A DNA stretch of 8,684 bases from assembly GCA_012837565.1 (NCBI GenBank), contig DUQY01000184.1, forward strand, positions 1 to 8,684, given 5' to 3'. The number at the start of each line of letters is the position of its first letter. Position 1 is the first letter of the stretch. A program made the position numbers and the translations under genes. This DNA is from Bacteroidales bacterium (GTDB lineage: Bacteria; Bacteroidota; Bacteroidia; Bacteroidales; P3). Shown piece after piece: positions 1-7,650 of this stretch. Below the pieces are notes generated by a model. That model saw nothing but the letters and a program-made list of their open reading frames with translations. It made no database searches and was not told the DNA's origin.

Positions 1-75
1 TAAAAGACACGAAAACGGCATTTTTATAGTTCTTAAAAGGCTTTTTGAGGATGAAAGAAAGGCTAGGTGAAAAGT

Positions 76-185
76 AGACAACGTCTAATGGGTCGTTAGA
101 CGTTGTCTAATGGGTAGTTTGCCGTTATCAAATGGGTCATTAGACGTTGTCTGCTTTTGGTTTAGACGTTGTCTGCTTTTTTTAT
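76..185. repeat. Five-unit 22-bp tandem array with interrupted-palindrome cores
   Basis: Units begin at 76, 98, 120, 142 and 164, an exact 22-bp period. Four units start with an 11-bp interrupted palindrome, AGAC-N3-GTCT, where N3 is AAC in unit 1 and GTT in units 2, 4 and 5. Unit 3 (120-141) has decayed to TGCC-GTT-ATCA but keeps its register. The linkers fall into two types: AATGGGT plus four bases in units 1-3, and GCTTTT-rich in units 4-5. This is direct observation. The function is unknown. Similar short palindromic tandem repeats occur between genes in Bacteroidales, and operator, nucleoid-binding or neutral minisatellite roles are all possible. Confidence 0.85.
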
Positions 186-289
186 GATAAGGACAAGGGT
201 CTATCTCGATGATAAATAAGTGTTTAGATATAGGGACGAGAGTCTCCTTTTAAGTAAATAAATTATTTATTAACCAAAATTATTGTATT

Positions 290-406
290 ATGGCAATTGA
301 ATTTATTCGAGTTCAACGAAACATAGTAGTTGGACCCAATCCAGGATTAAAGTACATAGCTGTTATTAAGAGAGGGAGAAAAGTTCAGATGGAAGACAAT
401 AGTTGA
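290..406 (+). pseudogene. Remnant of an HU-like DNA-binding protein (N-terminal 38 codons)
   Basis: A 38-codon frame runs from ATG 290 to TGA 404-406. It starts MAIEFIRVQRNIVVG and continues through PNPGLKYIAVIKRGRKV. That pattern resembles the N-terminal strands of the Bacteroidales HU-like (HU-HIG) nucleoid proteins, which are usually about 120-160 residues long. If so, about three quarters of the protein is missing, and the AT-rich DNA after the stop shows no continuation in another frame. There is no Shine-Dalgarno sequence and no clear TAnnTTTG promoter. It sits between the 22-bp repeat array and the terminator at 462-493. The family assignment is inference from a short stretch; a genuine small peptide cannot be excluded. 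Confidence 0.45.
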
Positions 407-461
407 CTAATTAAAAAATAAAAAAGATACGTTTTTTCTTAAATTTCATGACAAATGAACC

Positions 462-493
462 GAAAAGACCCAGATGCGAATCTCGGTCTTTTC
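462..493. terminator. Bidirectional hairpin terminator at the end of the priA operon
   Basis: GAAAAGACC (462-470) pairs with GGTCTTTTC (485-493). After one C-C mismatch (471/484), AGAT (472-475) pairs with ATCT (480-483) around a GCGA loop, a GNRA tetraloop in plus-strand RNA. T-rich sequence (TTTTC, then TTTGTTT) follows on the plus strand. On the minus strand the stem itself ends in TCTTTT. It lies 5 nt beyond the priA stop codon, so it should end the minus-strand operon and also any plus-strand transcript coming from the HU-like remnant. Confidence 0.8.
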
Positions 494-498
494 TTTGT

Positions 499-2976
499 TT
501 ATACTGGGTCAACGTCAATGGATATTCTGAGTTGTTTGTGGGAGGCTTGGAATTTCTCCATTAGGACTTTAATCTCTTGTTTTACTTGTGTTATGGAGGC
601 TTCTTTCTCCACTTTTAGCCAAAACTCTTTGGAGTAGTAGTTTCTTATTCTTGGTATTAGTGGATATTCAGGTCCAAGAATTCTTCCACCAAATATCTTT
701 CTTATTTCAAGAGCAAACTCTTCTGATGACTTATCTACAACATTTTTTTCTCTATGGCGAAGACTTATCTTTATCAAACGATAGAATGGGGGATACTTAA
801 ATACTTTCCTTTCTAAGATTTGGCTCTCATACATTGAATTATAGTCGCTACTAATAACATCTTTTATGGCTGGATGATATGGGTTGAAGGTCTGTATTAT
901 TACTCTTCCTCTCTTAAACTTCCTTCCTGCTCTTCCACTAACCTGAACCATTTGTTGGAAGGCTCTTTCGTAGGAGCGGAAATCAGGGAAGTTAATTATT
1001 GAGTCAGCATTCAAGATTCCAACTATTGATACATTATCGAAGTCTAAGCCCTTTGTTATCATTTGCGTCCCAACCAATATATCTATCTTCCTATCTTGGA
1101 AATCTGTAATCAGGGTTTCGTAAGATGATTTTGCTCTTGTGGTATCTAAGTCCATTCTTGCAATTGTAGCATCTGGAAAGAATATATTTAAATCTTCTTC
1201 AATCTTTTCTGTTCCAAAGCCAACCATCTTCACCCCATGACTATTGCATTCTGGGCATTGTTGAGGTATATTAATGGAATAACCACAGTAATGGCATTTC
1301 AAAAGTTCCGATTGCTTATGATAGGTAAGAGATACATCACAACGTTCACATGAAGGGATCCAAGAGCAGGCCTCACATTGTAAATGTCTTGCAAACCCTC
1401 TTCTATTTTGAAATAATATTATTTGTTCTTTATTCTTTAGAGCCTCTCCCATATTCTCAAGTAAGGTTTTTGTGAAGTGAGAATACATCTTCTTTGCCTT
1501 GGTTGATTCTTTTATATCTGCAAGAAAAACTTCTGGCAATAGAGTTCCTGAATACCTTTGTTTAAGCTCCAATAGTTGATATTTATCGTCCTTTGCATTG
1601 AAATAGCTTTCCAAAGAAGGGGTTGCAGAACCAAGAACGGTCTTTGCCTTATGAAGATTAGCTAATACAATTGCTGTATCTCTTGCATTGTATCGTGGTG
1701 ATGGGTCGTATTGCTTATAGGAAGGGTCGTGTTCTTCATCAACAATAATTAGTCCTAAATCAATAAAGGGAAGGAATATGGAAGAACGAGAGCCAAGAAT
1801 AATATCATAGCGGCTTTCTTTTATTGGATTTCTTACCTTATTCCAAATTTCAATTCTTTCTTCATTTGAAAACCTTGAATGAAATACACCAATCCTATTG
1901 CCAAAGTATTTTTCTAAACGTGTAATTAAATGACTTGTTAGAGCTATTTCAGGAAGAAGGAATAGAACTTGTCTACCTTCCTTAATAACATCATTAATTA
2001 GCTTAATATATAATTCAGTCTTACCGCTACCAGTAATACCATGTATTAGAGACACAGGCTTTTCATCCCATTTCTCAATAATGCTATTATAGGCTATTGA
2101 TTGTTCTGGGCTTAAGATAAGCTTATCAACCGATAGGTTAGATTCCCTTTTCACCAAACGACTTTGAATCTTCTTTTCAATATGAAATACTTCATCTCTT
2201 AGAAGAGTTTTTATTGCAGAAAGAGAAATGTTTGGTTGTTTTGTTAGATCTGATTTCTTAATTTCGTTATCCTTATTCTTAGCAATGGAAAGAAAGATAA
2301 GAATAGTTTCGTATTGCTTTTGTAAGGTTTTCTTACTCTCTAAGCGTGTAAATAGTTCTTTTAGTTTTTCTTCGTCCCTATATTCTTTAGACATAGAAAT
2401 ATACTCTTCAACCTTAGGTCTATATTTACTACTAAGTTCTTCTTCGGTAATAATAAGATTCTTTCTTATCATTGCATTAAGAAGAGGAAGGATATTATCG
2501 TTGCCTGTGGTTTGAATTGCATCTTTTATCTCTATGCTTTCCTTCCTTGAAACTACTTCAAAAACCTTTGACTCGTCTTGGCTAAGGGAGGTTATATCGC
2601 CATCGAAATCGGGATGTATAATTATTTTAGTCTCACTCTTTAGTCTAAGAGCAGAAGGAAGAGCAGCCGACATCACATCTCCTAAATAACACATATAATA
2701 GGATGCAATCCACTGCCAAAGATTAAAACTTAGCTCAGAAATAATAGGCTCCTCATCCAAGATAGATAGTATGTATTTAACACTAGATACCTTAGGAGCC
2801 TTGTCGTGAACATCGTAAACTACGCCTGAATAAATCTTTTTGTTTCCAAGTTGAACAACCACTCTCTGTCCTTTTTTAACCAATTCATTCCACTCAAAAG
2901 GAATTCTATAGGTATAAGTTGAAGGTAGGGGTAGTGGAAGTATTACTTCAGCAAAAAGAGTTATTCGTTCAGACAT
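499..2976 (-). CDS. priA: Primosomal protein N' (replication restart DNA helicase PriA)
   Basis: PriA is a 3'-to-5' superfamily 2 helicase. It recognises stalled forks and D-loops and reloads the replicative helicase through the primosome. The 825 residues show the full architecture. The N-terminal 3'-end-binding domain starts ITLFAEVILPLPLPSTYTYRIP. A winged-helix and linker region follows to about residue 285. Walker A is GITGSGKTE (313-321) and the Walker B/DEAH-like motif is DEEHD (413-417). Eight zinc-binding cysteines occur in four pairs (534/537, 543/546, 561/564, 574/577). Helicase motifs GTQMITKGLDFDNV (around 636-649) and VSGRAGR (679-685) precede the C-terminal domain. The length is at the upper end for the family and no key residue is missing. 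ATG 2976 lies 4 nt after the META gene stop, with no Shine-Dalgarno sequence. It is last in the operon, and the terminator follows. Confidence 0.97.
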   Translation of the reverse strand: MSERITLFAEVILPLPLPSTYTYRIPFEWNELVKKGQRVVVQLGNKKIYSGVVYDVHDKAPKVSSVKYILSILDEEPIISELSFNLWQWIASYYMCYLGDVMSAALPSALRLKSETKIIIHPDFDGDITSLSQDESKVFEVVSRKESIEIKDAIQTTGNDNILPLLNAMIRKNLIITEEELSSKYRPKVEEYISMSKEYRDEEKLKELFTRLESKKTLQKQYETILIFLSIAKNKDNEIKKSDLTKQPNISLSAIKTLLRDEVFHIEKKIQSRLVKRESNLSVDKLILSPEQSIAYNSIIEKWDEKPVSLIHGITGSGKTELYIKLINDVIKEGRQVLFLLPEIALTSHLITRLEKYFGNRIGVFHSRFSNEERIEIWNKVRNPIKESRYDIILGSRSSIFLPFIDLGLIIVDEEHDPSYKQYDPSPRYNARDTAIVLANLHKAKTVLGSATPSLESYFNAKDDKYQLLELKQRYSGTLLPEVFLADIKESTKAKKMYSHFTKTLLENMGEALKNKEQIILFQNRRGFARHLQCEACSWIPSCERCDVSLTYHKQSELLKCHYCGYSINIPQQCPECNSHGVKMVGFGTEKIEEDLNIFFPDATIARMDLDTTRAKSSYETLITDFQDRKIDILVGTQMITKGLDFDNVSIVGILNADSIINFPDFRSYERAFQQMVQVSGRAGRKFKRGRVIIQTFNPYHPAIKDVISSDYNSMYESQILERKVFKYPPFYRLIKISLRHREKNVVDKSSEEFALEIRKIFGGRILGPEYPLIPRIRNYYSKEFWLKVEKEASITQVKQEIKVLMEKFQASHKQLRISIDVDPV

Positions 2977-2980
2977 TTTA

Positions 2981-3433
2981 TTATTTTGCTATAAATATCA
3001 AGGCTGGTCTTTCTCCCTTGTTAAGGAATAGAGTGTCTGCAACAATATTATAGCCTGTTACTTTATCCAATGAATTTAGATAGTTATGTTCAAAATTCAT
3101 ATTCATTTCAGGACAAGCCATCTTTGTTGCAAATAAAGATCCAAAGCTTAGAACATCCTTCTTAATAGTGAATTGTCCACCATATCTATTGCAACCACTA
3201 TATCCAGCAATATGAGAATTATCTTTACTGAAAATAATAGTAATTTTCTCATCAGTATCTGTTAGCTTAGGCTTTTTTGAACCCATCTTTATCAGCTGCC
3301 ATTCGGTTTGGTATAAGTCTATTGTTTGGTTAAGCTCTTCATTATCGTATGTTGGGTAGTCTTTCTGTTTAAAAATACTACAACTTGAAAGAATAAAGAC
3401 TGATAAGATTAGTAATAAAACTTGTTTTCTCAT
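2981..3433 (-). CDS. META-domain (HslJ-like) lipoprotein
   Basis: This 150-residue protein has a lipoprotein signal peptide: MRK, a hydrophobic stretch, then the lipobox LSSC with the acylated cysteine at residue 18. The mature protein should therefore be membrane-anchored in the cell envelope. From about residue 46 (WQLI) to the C-terminus it matches the META/HslJ fold. The family signatures GCNRYGG (around 80-86) and TKMACP (around 103-108) are both present. META proteins have been linked to heat-shock or novobiocin tolerance (E. coli HslJ) and to motility-related phenotypes in Leishmania, but their biochemistry is unknown. It starts 2 nt after the meaB stop and ends 4 nt before priA, so it is surely co-transcribed. 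Nothing in the sequence ties it functionally to those neighbours. Confidence 0.9.
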   Translation of the reverse strand: MRKQVLLLILSVFILSSCSIFKQKDYPTYDNEELNQTIDLYQTEWQLIKMGSKKPKLTDTDEKITIIFSKDNSHIAGYSGCNRYGGQFTIKKDVLSFGSLFATKMACPEMNMNFEHNYLNSLDKVTGYNIVADTLFLNKGERPALIFIAK

Positions 3434-3435
3434 AG

Positions 3436-4545
3436 TTACTTTTTGTTTTTGATATCTGTGAAATAATCGTCAATTAGTTTTTGTGCGGCAATATAAGCAC
3501 TAACTTTATTCTCTAGTATATCCTTTTGAGCTTCAATAATACCTTGCTTAACCATAGGGTTAGTATAGAAACTTTCTTTTAGGTGTGAGTCTATCGATTC
3601 AGAAAGGATTTTAAGGTTTTGTTCGTTTCTTCTCTTATAAAAATAGTTATTTTGCTTAGTGTGGATTACGTATTCGTTTACAGTTTCCCAAATCTTATCA
3701 ATATTAATATTATCATAAGCAGAACAAGTAAATACATTAGGTGTCCAACCACTTTCTGTTATTGGGAAAAGATGAAGAGCGTTGCGGTATTGTCCTGCTG
3801 CTATATCTGCTTTTTGTTTGTTTTCACCCTCAGCCTTATTAATTGCAATTGCGTCAGCCATCTCCATAATTCCTCTCTTAATGCCTTGAAGTTCATCGCC
3901 GGCATTTGCAAGTTGAAGTAATAGGAAGAAGTCAACCATTGAGTGAGCCACTATTTCCGATTGTCCAACACCAACAGTTTCAACAATAACAATATCGAAG
4001 CCTGCTGCCTCACAAAGTATAATAATCTCTCTTGTCTTTCTTGCAACTCCACCTAAACTACCTGCCGATGGGGAAGGACGAATAAAAGCATTAGGGTCAG
4101 TTGATAGGTCTTCCATCCTTGTCTTGTCTCCTAAGATAGATCCCTTACTTCTCTCACTGCTTGGGTCAATTGCAAGTACTGCAACCTTATGACCTGTCTT
4201 TGTTAGGTTAGTGCCAAGAACATCAATAACAGTACTCTTGCCAACGCCTGGCACTCCTGTTATTCCTAATCTTATGCTATTTCCTGCATGAGGAAGACAA
4301 CGTTCAATAATCTTCTGTGCAATTTCTTGGTGGTCATATCTTGAGCTTTCAACCAAGGTTATGGCTCTTGAAAGTATTGTTCTATTCTTATTTAGAATTC
4401 CTTCAACATAATCGTCTATGCTAAGAGTTTTTCCCTTAACATGCCTCTTAAGAAACTCCTCATTAACCTGCCCTGGCTGTTCTATTGCAGGACTAACCTT
4501 TAGGGCAGAGTGTTTATCACTAGGGTTAATTATTTTATCGTACAT
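3436..4545 (-). CDS. meaB: Methylmalonyl-CoA mutase-associated GTPase MeaB (ArgK)
   Basis: This is a 369-residue G3E-family P-loop GTPase. MeaB proteins gate adenosylcobalamin loading into methylmalonyl-CoA mutase and protect that enzyme from inactivation, which supports the succinate-propionate route common in Bacteroidales. Walker A is GVPGVGKS (97-104). The segment IDPSSERSKGSILGDKTRM (126-144) matches the family's conserved Mg2+ and switch region. ETVGVGQSE (189-197) is the second switch/G3 region. The guanine-recognition motif reads NKAE (236-239) rather than the usual NKxD, a conservative but noticeable change. The C-terminal helical arm used for dimerisation is present, and the length is slightly above the family norm of about 320-360. 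ATG 4545 lies 6 nt after the dehydrogenase stop. The mutase genes themselves are not in this window. Confidence 0.94.
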   Translation of the reverse strand: MYDKIINPSDKHSALKVSPAIEQPGQVNEEFLKRHVKGKTLSIDDYVEGILNKNRTILSRAITLVESSRYDHQEIAQKIIERCLPHAGNSIRLGITGVPGVGKSTVIDVLGTNLTKTGHKVAVLAIDPSSERSKGSILGDKTRMEDLSTDPNAFIRPSPSAGSLGGVARKTREIIILCEAAGFDIVIVETVGVGQSEIVAHSMVDFFLLLQLANAGDELQGIKRGIMEMADAIAINKAEGENKQKADIAAGQYRNALHLFPITESGWTPNVFTCSAYDNINIDKIWETVNEYVIHTKQNNYFYKRRNEQNLKILSESIDSHLKESFYTNPMVKQGIIEAQKDILENKVSAYIAAQKLIDDYFTDIKNKK

Positions 4546-4551
4546 TTTGTT

Positions 4552-5310
4552 TTACTTTCTATTAAAAGTTGTTGCATTAGCCTGAGCAGTAGGAGTTATT
4601 AGTAAATCATTAATACAAATATGGCTTGGCAATGTAGCACAATACACTATTGTATCAGCAATATCTTCTCCTGTTAGAGGCTTGTATCCCTTATAGGTCG
4701 CATCAGATTTTTCTTTATTTCCCTTGAATCTAACCATTGAAAACTCTGTTTCAACAGCACCAGGACAAATATTAGTAACCTTAATATTATAAGGACTACA
4801 ATCTATCCTCATCCCTTGTGAAATGGAATTAACTGCCGACTTGCTTGCACAGTAAACAGCACCCTCTGCATAAACTTCCTTACCTGCAATTGAGCAAATA
4901 TTGATTATATGACCTGACTCTCTTTCTTTCATCCATGGAATAATAACTCTTGAAACATAGAGAAGCCCCTTAACATTAGTATCTATCATCTGATCCCAAT
5001 CCTTATAGTCTCCTTCAAAGATAGGTTCCTTCCCTGCAGCTAAGCCAGCGTTATTAATTAATATATCAATATTCCTCCAATCAGAAGGCAGAGAGTTTAG
5101 GTTTTCTTCCACCTCATCTCTAACTCTAACGTCAAAGTTTAGGGATATAATATCAACCTTATACTTTTCTCTAAGCTCTTTTTCAATCTCCACTAAGCGT
5201 TCTTTCCTTCTGCCAGTAATAATAAGGTTATAACCTAATTTTGCAAACTCAACTGCTGAGTAATATCCTATTCCAGATGTTGCTCCACTAATACAAACTA
5301 TCTTATTCAT
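4552..5310 (-). CDS. YdfG-like NADP-dependent short-chain dehydrogenase
   Basis: A classical short-chain dehydrogenase/reductase of 252 residues. The cofactor loop is GATSGIG (9-15), and GRR (33-35) suggests NADP(H) over NAD(H). NNAG is at 86-89. The catalytic residues are Ser140, Tyr153 and Lys157 (YCASK). Segments such as IDILINNAGLA, DTNVKGL, GHIINI and TEFSMVRFKG resemble E. coli YdfG, which oxidises L-allo-threonine, serine and related 3-hydroxy acids. That substrate range is inferred from similarity. I chose ATG 5310 because the N-terminus MNKIVCISGA then fits the family. An in-frame TTG at 5322 would add four residues (MINK-) and overlap the end of pgk. From ATG 5310 the gene begins 4 nt after the pgk stop, and its stop is 6 nt before meaB. 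No Shine-Dalgarno sequence is visible. Confidence 0.92.
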   Translation of the reverse strand: MNKIVCISGATSGIGYYSAVEFAKLGYNLIITGRRKERLVEIEKELREKYKVDIISLNFDVRVRDEVEENLNSLPSDWRNIDILINNAGLAAGKEPIFEGDYKDWDQMIDTNVKGLLYVSRVIIPWMKERESGHIINICSIAGKEVYAEGAVYCASKSAVNSISQGMRIDCSPYNIKVTNICPGAVETEFSMVRFKGNKEKSDATYKGYKPLTGEDIADTIVYCATLPSHICINDLLITPTAQANATTFNRK

Positions 5311-5314
5311 TTTA

Positions 5315-6508
5315 TTAATCAATTATCGCTTTAATTCCGGGTAATACTTTTCCTTCTAAATATTCTAACATAGCTCCTCCACCTGTTGAGATATAGGAAA
5401 CATCTTTTGCAAATCCTGATTGATTGATTGCAGCCACAGAATCTCCTCCGCCAACTGCTGAGAAAGCACCTTCTTTGGTTGATTTTGCAATATATTCAGC
5501 AATAGCAAATGTTCCTTTAGCAAATGAAGACATTTCAAAAACTCCCATAGGTCCATTCCAAAGTATAGTCTTAGAGTCTAAGATAATATTCTTAAACATC
5601 TCTATTGACTTATCACCAATATCCATACCCATAAAACCATCAGGAATTGATTGGTCAGAGGTCATTCTTGTATTTGCATCATTGCTAAACTTATCTGCAA
5701 TAATATGATCAATAGGAAGGATAAGTTTAGTATTATTCTTTTCCATATCTTTCATTAGTTCCTTAGCCATCTCAACCTTATCTTCTTCGCAAATAGAGGT
5801 TCCAATATTAATTCCCATTGCCTTAAGGAAGGTATAGGTCATTCCACCTCCAATAATAATATTGTCAACAATAGGAGCAAGGTTCTTTAAAATATCAATC
5901 TTAGAACTAACCTTTGAACCCCCAACAATTGCAGTAAAAGGTTTCTTTGGATTATGTATTAGCTTTTCAAGGTTCTTCACTTCGCTTTCCATAAGGAAAC
6001 CAAAATACTTATCGTTAGGGAAGAAACGAGCTATTGTTGCAGTTGAAGAATGTTCACGGTGAGCAGTTCCAAAAGCATCATTAACATAAGCATCACCAAG
6101 TTTAGCAAGCTTTTCAGCAAAACCAATATCTCCCTTTGTTTCCTCAGGGTAGAAACGAATGTTTTCAAGTAACATAACATCTCCATCCTCAAGATTAGCA
6201 CTAAATCCAGCCACTGTATCAACAAGAACTTCTTGAGTAAACAATACACTCTTACCTAACATTTCTGAAAGATGCTTAGCAACAGGATTCAAGGAGAACT
6301 CTTCCTCAAAACCACCCTTCTTAGGTCTTCCAAAGTGAGCCATAATGATAAGTGCTGCCCCATCATCAAGTAATTTCTTAATCGTAGGCATTGATTCACG
6401 CATACGAGTATCATCAGTTATTTCTTTTCTATCATTCAATGGCACATTAAAGTCAACCCTTAATAAAACCTTTTTCCCCTTGAAGTTTACGTCGTTTATT
6501 GATTTCAT
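5315..6508 (-). CDS. pgk: Phosphoglycerate kinase
   Basis: Phosphoglycerate kinase transfers phosphate from 1,3-bisphosphoglycerate to ADP in cytosolic glycolysis. The 397-residue protein is the normal length and appears intact. RVDFNVP (17-23) and AHFGRP (57-62) are substrate-binding signatures of the N-terminal domain. GGSKVSSK (196-203), WNGPMGVFE (317-325), GGGDS (353-357) and STGGGAMLE (374-382) form the nucleotide-binding and hinge elements. It is the first gene of the five-gene minus-strand block, and the downstream dehydrogenase starts 4 nt after its stop. A minus-strand TACCTTTG element (6593-6600) lies about 85 nt upstream of ATG 6508, which suggests a leader of roughly 80 nt. There is no Shine-Dalgarno sequence. 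Confidence 0.98.
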   Translation of the reverse strand: MKSINDVNFKGKKVLLRVDFNVPLNDRKEITDDTRMRESMPTIKKLLDDGAALIIMAHFGRPKKGGFEEEFSLNPVAKHLSEMLGKSVLFTQEVLVDTVAGFSANLEDGDVMLLENIRFYPEETKGDIGFAEKLAKLGDAYVNDAFGTAHREHSSTATIARFFPNDKYFGFLMESEVKNLEKLIHNPKKPFTAIVGGSKVSSKIDILKNLAPIVDNIIIGGGMTYTFLKAMGINIGTSICEEDKVEMAKELMKDMEKNNTKLILPIDHIIADKFSNDANTRMTSDQSIPDGFMGMDIGDKSIEMFKNIILDSKTILWNGPMGVFEMSSFAKGTFAIAEYIAKSTKEGAFSAVGGGDSVAAINQSGFAKDVSYISTGGGAMLEYLEGKVLPGIKAIID

Positions 6509-6592
6509 ATCCTTAATTATTTAAACATACATATTATAATGAGTACTTAAACCAAATTAATCCTTTAGACTAATTCATTTCATATTTGACTA

Positions 6593-6600
6593 CAAAGGTA
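6593..6600 (-). promoter_or_regulatory. -7 promoter element for the pgk operon
   Basis: On the minus strand this reads TACCTTTG, a perfect match to the Bacteroidota primary-sigma -7 consensus TAnnTTTG. No clear TTG/TTTG -33 element is visible 18-20 nt upstream, only T-rich sequence. Transcription would start near 6586 and leave a leader of about 80 nt before pgk. It is back to back with the corA promoter. Confidence 0.6.
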
Positions 6601-6671
6601 TAAAATAAATAATAAAGAAAAAACTTAAGGGGTGAAAATGAAGTAAAATTTATTTTATTAATAGTATAGTG

Positions 6672-6701
6672 TTGTAGATTGCCAATTTTTGTTTATTTTT
6701 G
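6672..6701 (+). promoter_or_regulatory. corA promoter (Bacteroidota type)
   Basis: TTG (6672-6674), a 19-nt gap, then TATTTTTG (6694-6701) matches the Bacteroidota -33/-7 pattern with ideal spacing. The predicted start is near 6708, giving a short leader of about 25 nt that consists mainly of the ribosome binding site. Confidence 0.65.
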
Positions 6702-6717
6702 CAAAGCATTTTTTTAG

Positions 6718-6725
6718 AAAGGAGG
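6718..6725 (+). promoter_or_regulatory. Strong Shine-Dalgarno sequence for corA
   Basis: AAAGGAGG ends 7 nt before ATG 6733, which is optimal SD spacing and fixes that ATG as the start. Bacteroidota rarely use Shine-Dalgarno pairing, and no other gene start in this window has one. A nearer ATG at 6728 lies only 2 nt from the SD and opens the two-codon frame ATG GCA TGA, whose stop overlaps the corA start. Confidence 0.8.
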
Positions 6726-6732
6726 ATATGGC

Positions 6733-7650
6733 ATGATAGAGACTATAAATTTTGAGAACGTTAAGTGGTTGCATATCCTTAACCCAAGTGAAGAAGACTT
6801 CGATTTCCTTATAGAAGAATACGAATTTCACCCCCTTGACATCGAGGACTGCCGCTCGGTTAACCAAAGACCAAAGATTGACGAATACGACGACTACTAC
6901 TTCCTTGTACTTCATTTTCCATTTTTCGATAAAGCAAATAAATTTATTAGAGTTAAGGAAGTAAAGATATTTTGGGGTAAAGACTATATCGTAACCATAG
7001 GCCGCTCACATTGGGTTGTGAAAAACCTATTCAAAGACCTAAAAGAGAAAAAAGAAACTGCGATTGATGACTTAGCTGAGATAATAGAAAGTTCAGACAG
7101 TCTTCTATATAATATATTAGATAGATTAATGGTTGAAACCTATACCCTAATCCTTAGAATAGGAACAGAGGTGGACGGCATAAACTACGATATCTTCACC
7201 AAGAAATCAGAAAAAGTAATTGAACAACTTTCCATAACAAGAAAGAATATCATATCCCTAAACACCACCTTCAAACCACAAGTAAGAGTATTCCACAAGT
7301 TTGAATCAGGGGGAATAAAAGGGTACGAAGAAGATATGGAAGATTACTGGGGTAATATATTAGACCAGTACCAAAAGATGTTTGACTTAATTGAAGACTA
7401 TGGTGAGCTAATTGAAGGCCTATCCAAGACCTTCGATTCCCTACAAACCAACAAAACCAACGAGATAATGAAGATACTAACCTTTATCTCAACCATTATG
7501 CTACCACTAACCCTGCTCTCTGGCATCTACGGAATGAACGTAAAACTCCCATTTATGGATGACAAATGGGTCTTTGAAGGCATTATGGCCCTAATGGTTA
7601 TTCTTGCAATAGGTTTCCTAATATGGTTTAAGAAGAAACGTTGGCTCTAA
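6733..7650 (+). CDS. corA: Magnesium/cobalt transporter CorA
   Basis: CorA is a homopentameric inner-membrane channel for Mg2+ (also Co2+ and Ni2+), gated by divalent ions bound to its cytoplasmic domain. The 305 residues show the expected plan. A soluble N-terminal alpha/beta domain carries an acidic N-terminal segment. Long helices span about 110-245 and form the stalk. TM1 is around 247-266, ending in the selectivity motif GMN (267-269, in the context YGMNVKLP). TM2 is around 280-299, followed by the positive tail KKKRWL, which lies in the cytoplasmic basic ring of the family. Length and motif are canonical. It is transcribed divergently from pgk with its own promoter, has an unusually strong ribosome binding site, and appears monocistronic. 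Confidence 0.96.
   Translation: MIETINFENVKWLHILNPSEEDFDFLIEEYEFHPLDIEDCRSVNQRPKIDEYDDYYFLVLHFPFFDKANKFIRVKEVKIFWGKDYIVTIGRSHWVVKNLFKDLKEKKETAIDDLAEIIESSDSLLYNILDRLMVETYTLILRIGTEVDGINYDIFTKKSEKVIEQLSITRKNIISLNTTFKPQVRVFHKFESGGIKGYEEDMEDYWGNILDQYQKMFDLIEDYGELIEGLSKTFDSLQTNKTNEIMKILTFISTIMLPLTLLSGIYGMNVKLPFMDDKWVFEGIMALMVILAIGFLIWFKKKRWL

Noticed and set aside
2..70. Open plus-strand frame from the window edge to TGA 68-70 (ends LKRLFEDERKAR), possibly the 3' end of a gene on the left
   Set aside because: Only 22 codons are visible and I recognise no family; this length is expected by chance.
76..185. CRISPR-like array
   Set aside because: The 22-bp period leaves no room for 30-bp class spacers, the linkers are themselves repeated, and there are no cas genes.
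5311..5322. TTG 5322 as the start of the short-chain dehydrogenase
   Set aside because: It would overlap pgk and add four residues before an ATG (5310) that matches the family N-terminus.
499..6249. Several 60-100 residue open frames antisense to, or in other frames of, priA, meaB and pgk
   Set aside because: All are fully contained in well-identified genes and show no family motifs.
6658..6915. 85-residue minus-strand frame overlapping the corA start
   Set aside because: It is antisense to the conserved CorA N-terminal domain and crosses the corA promoter and Shine-Dalgarno sequence; no motif is recognisable.
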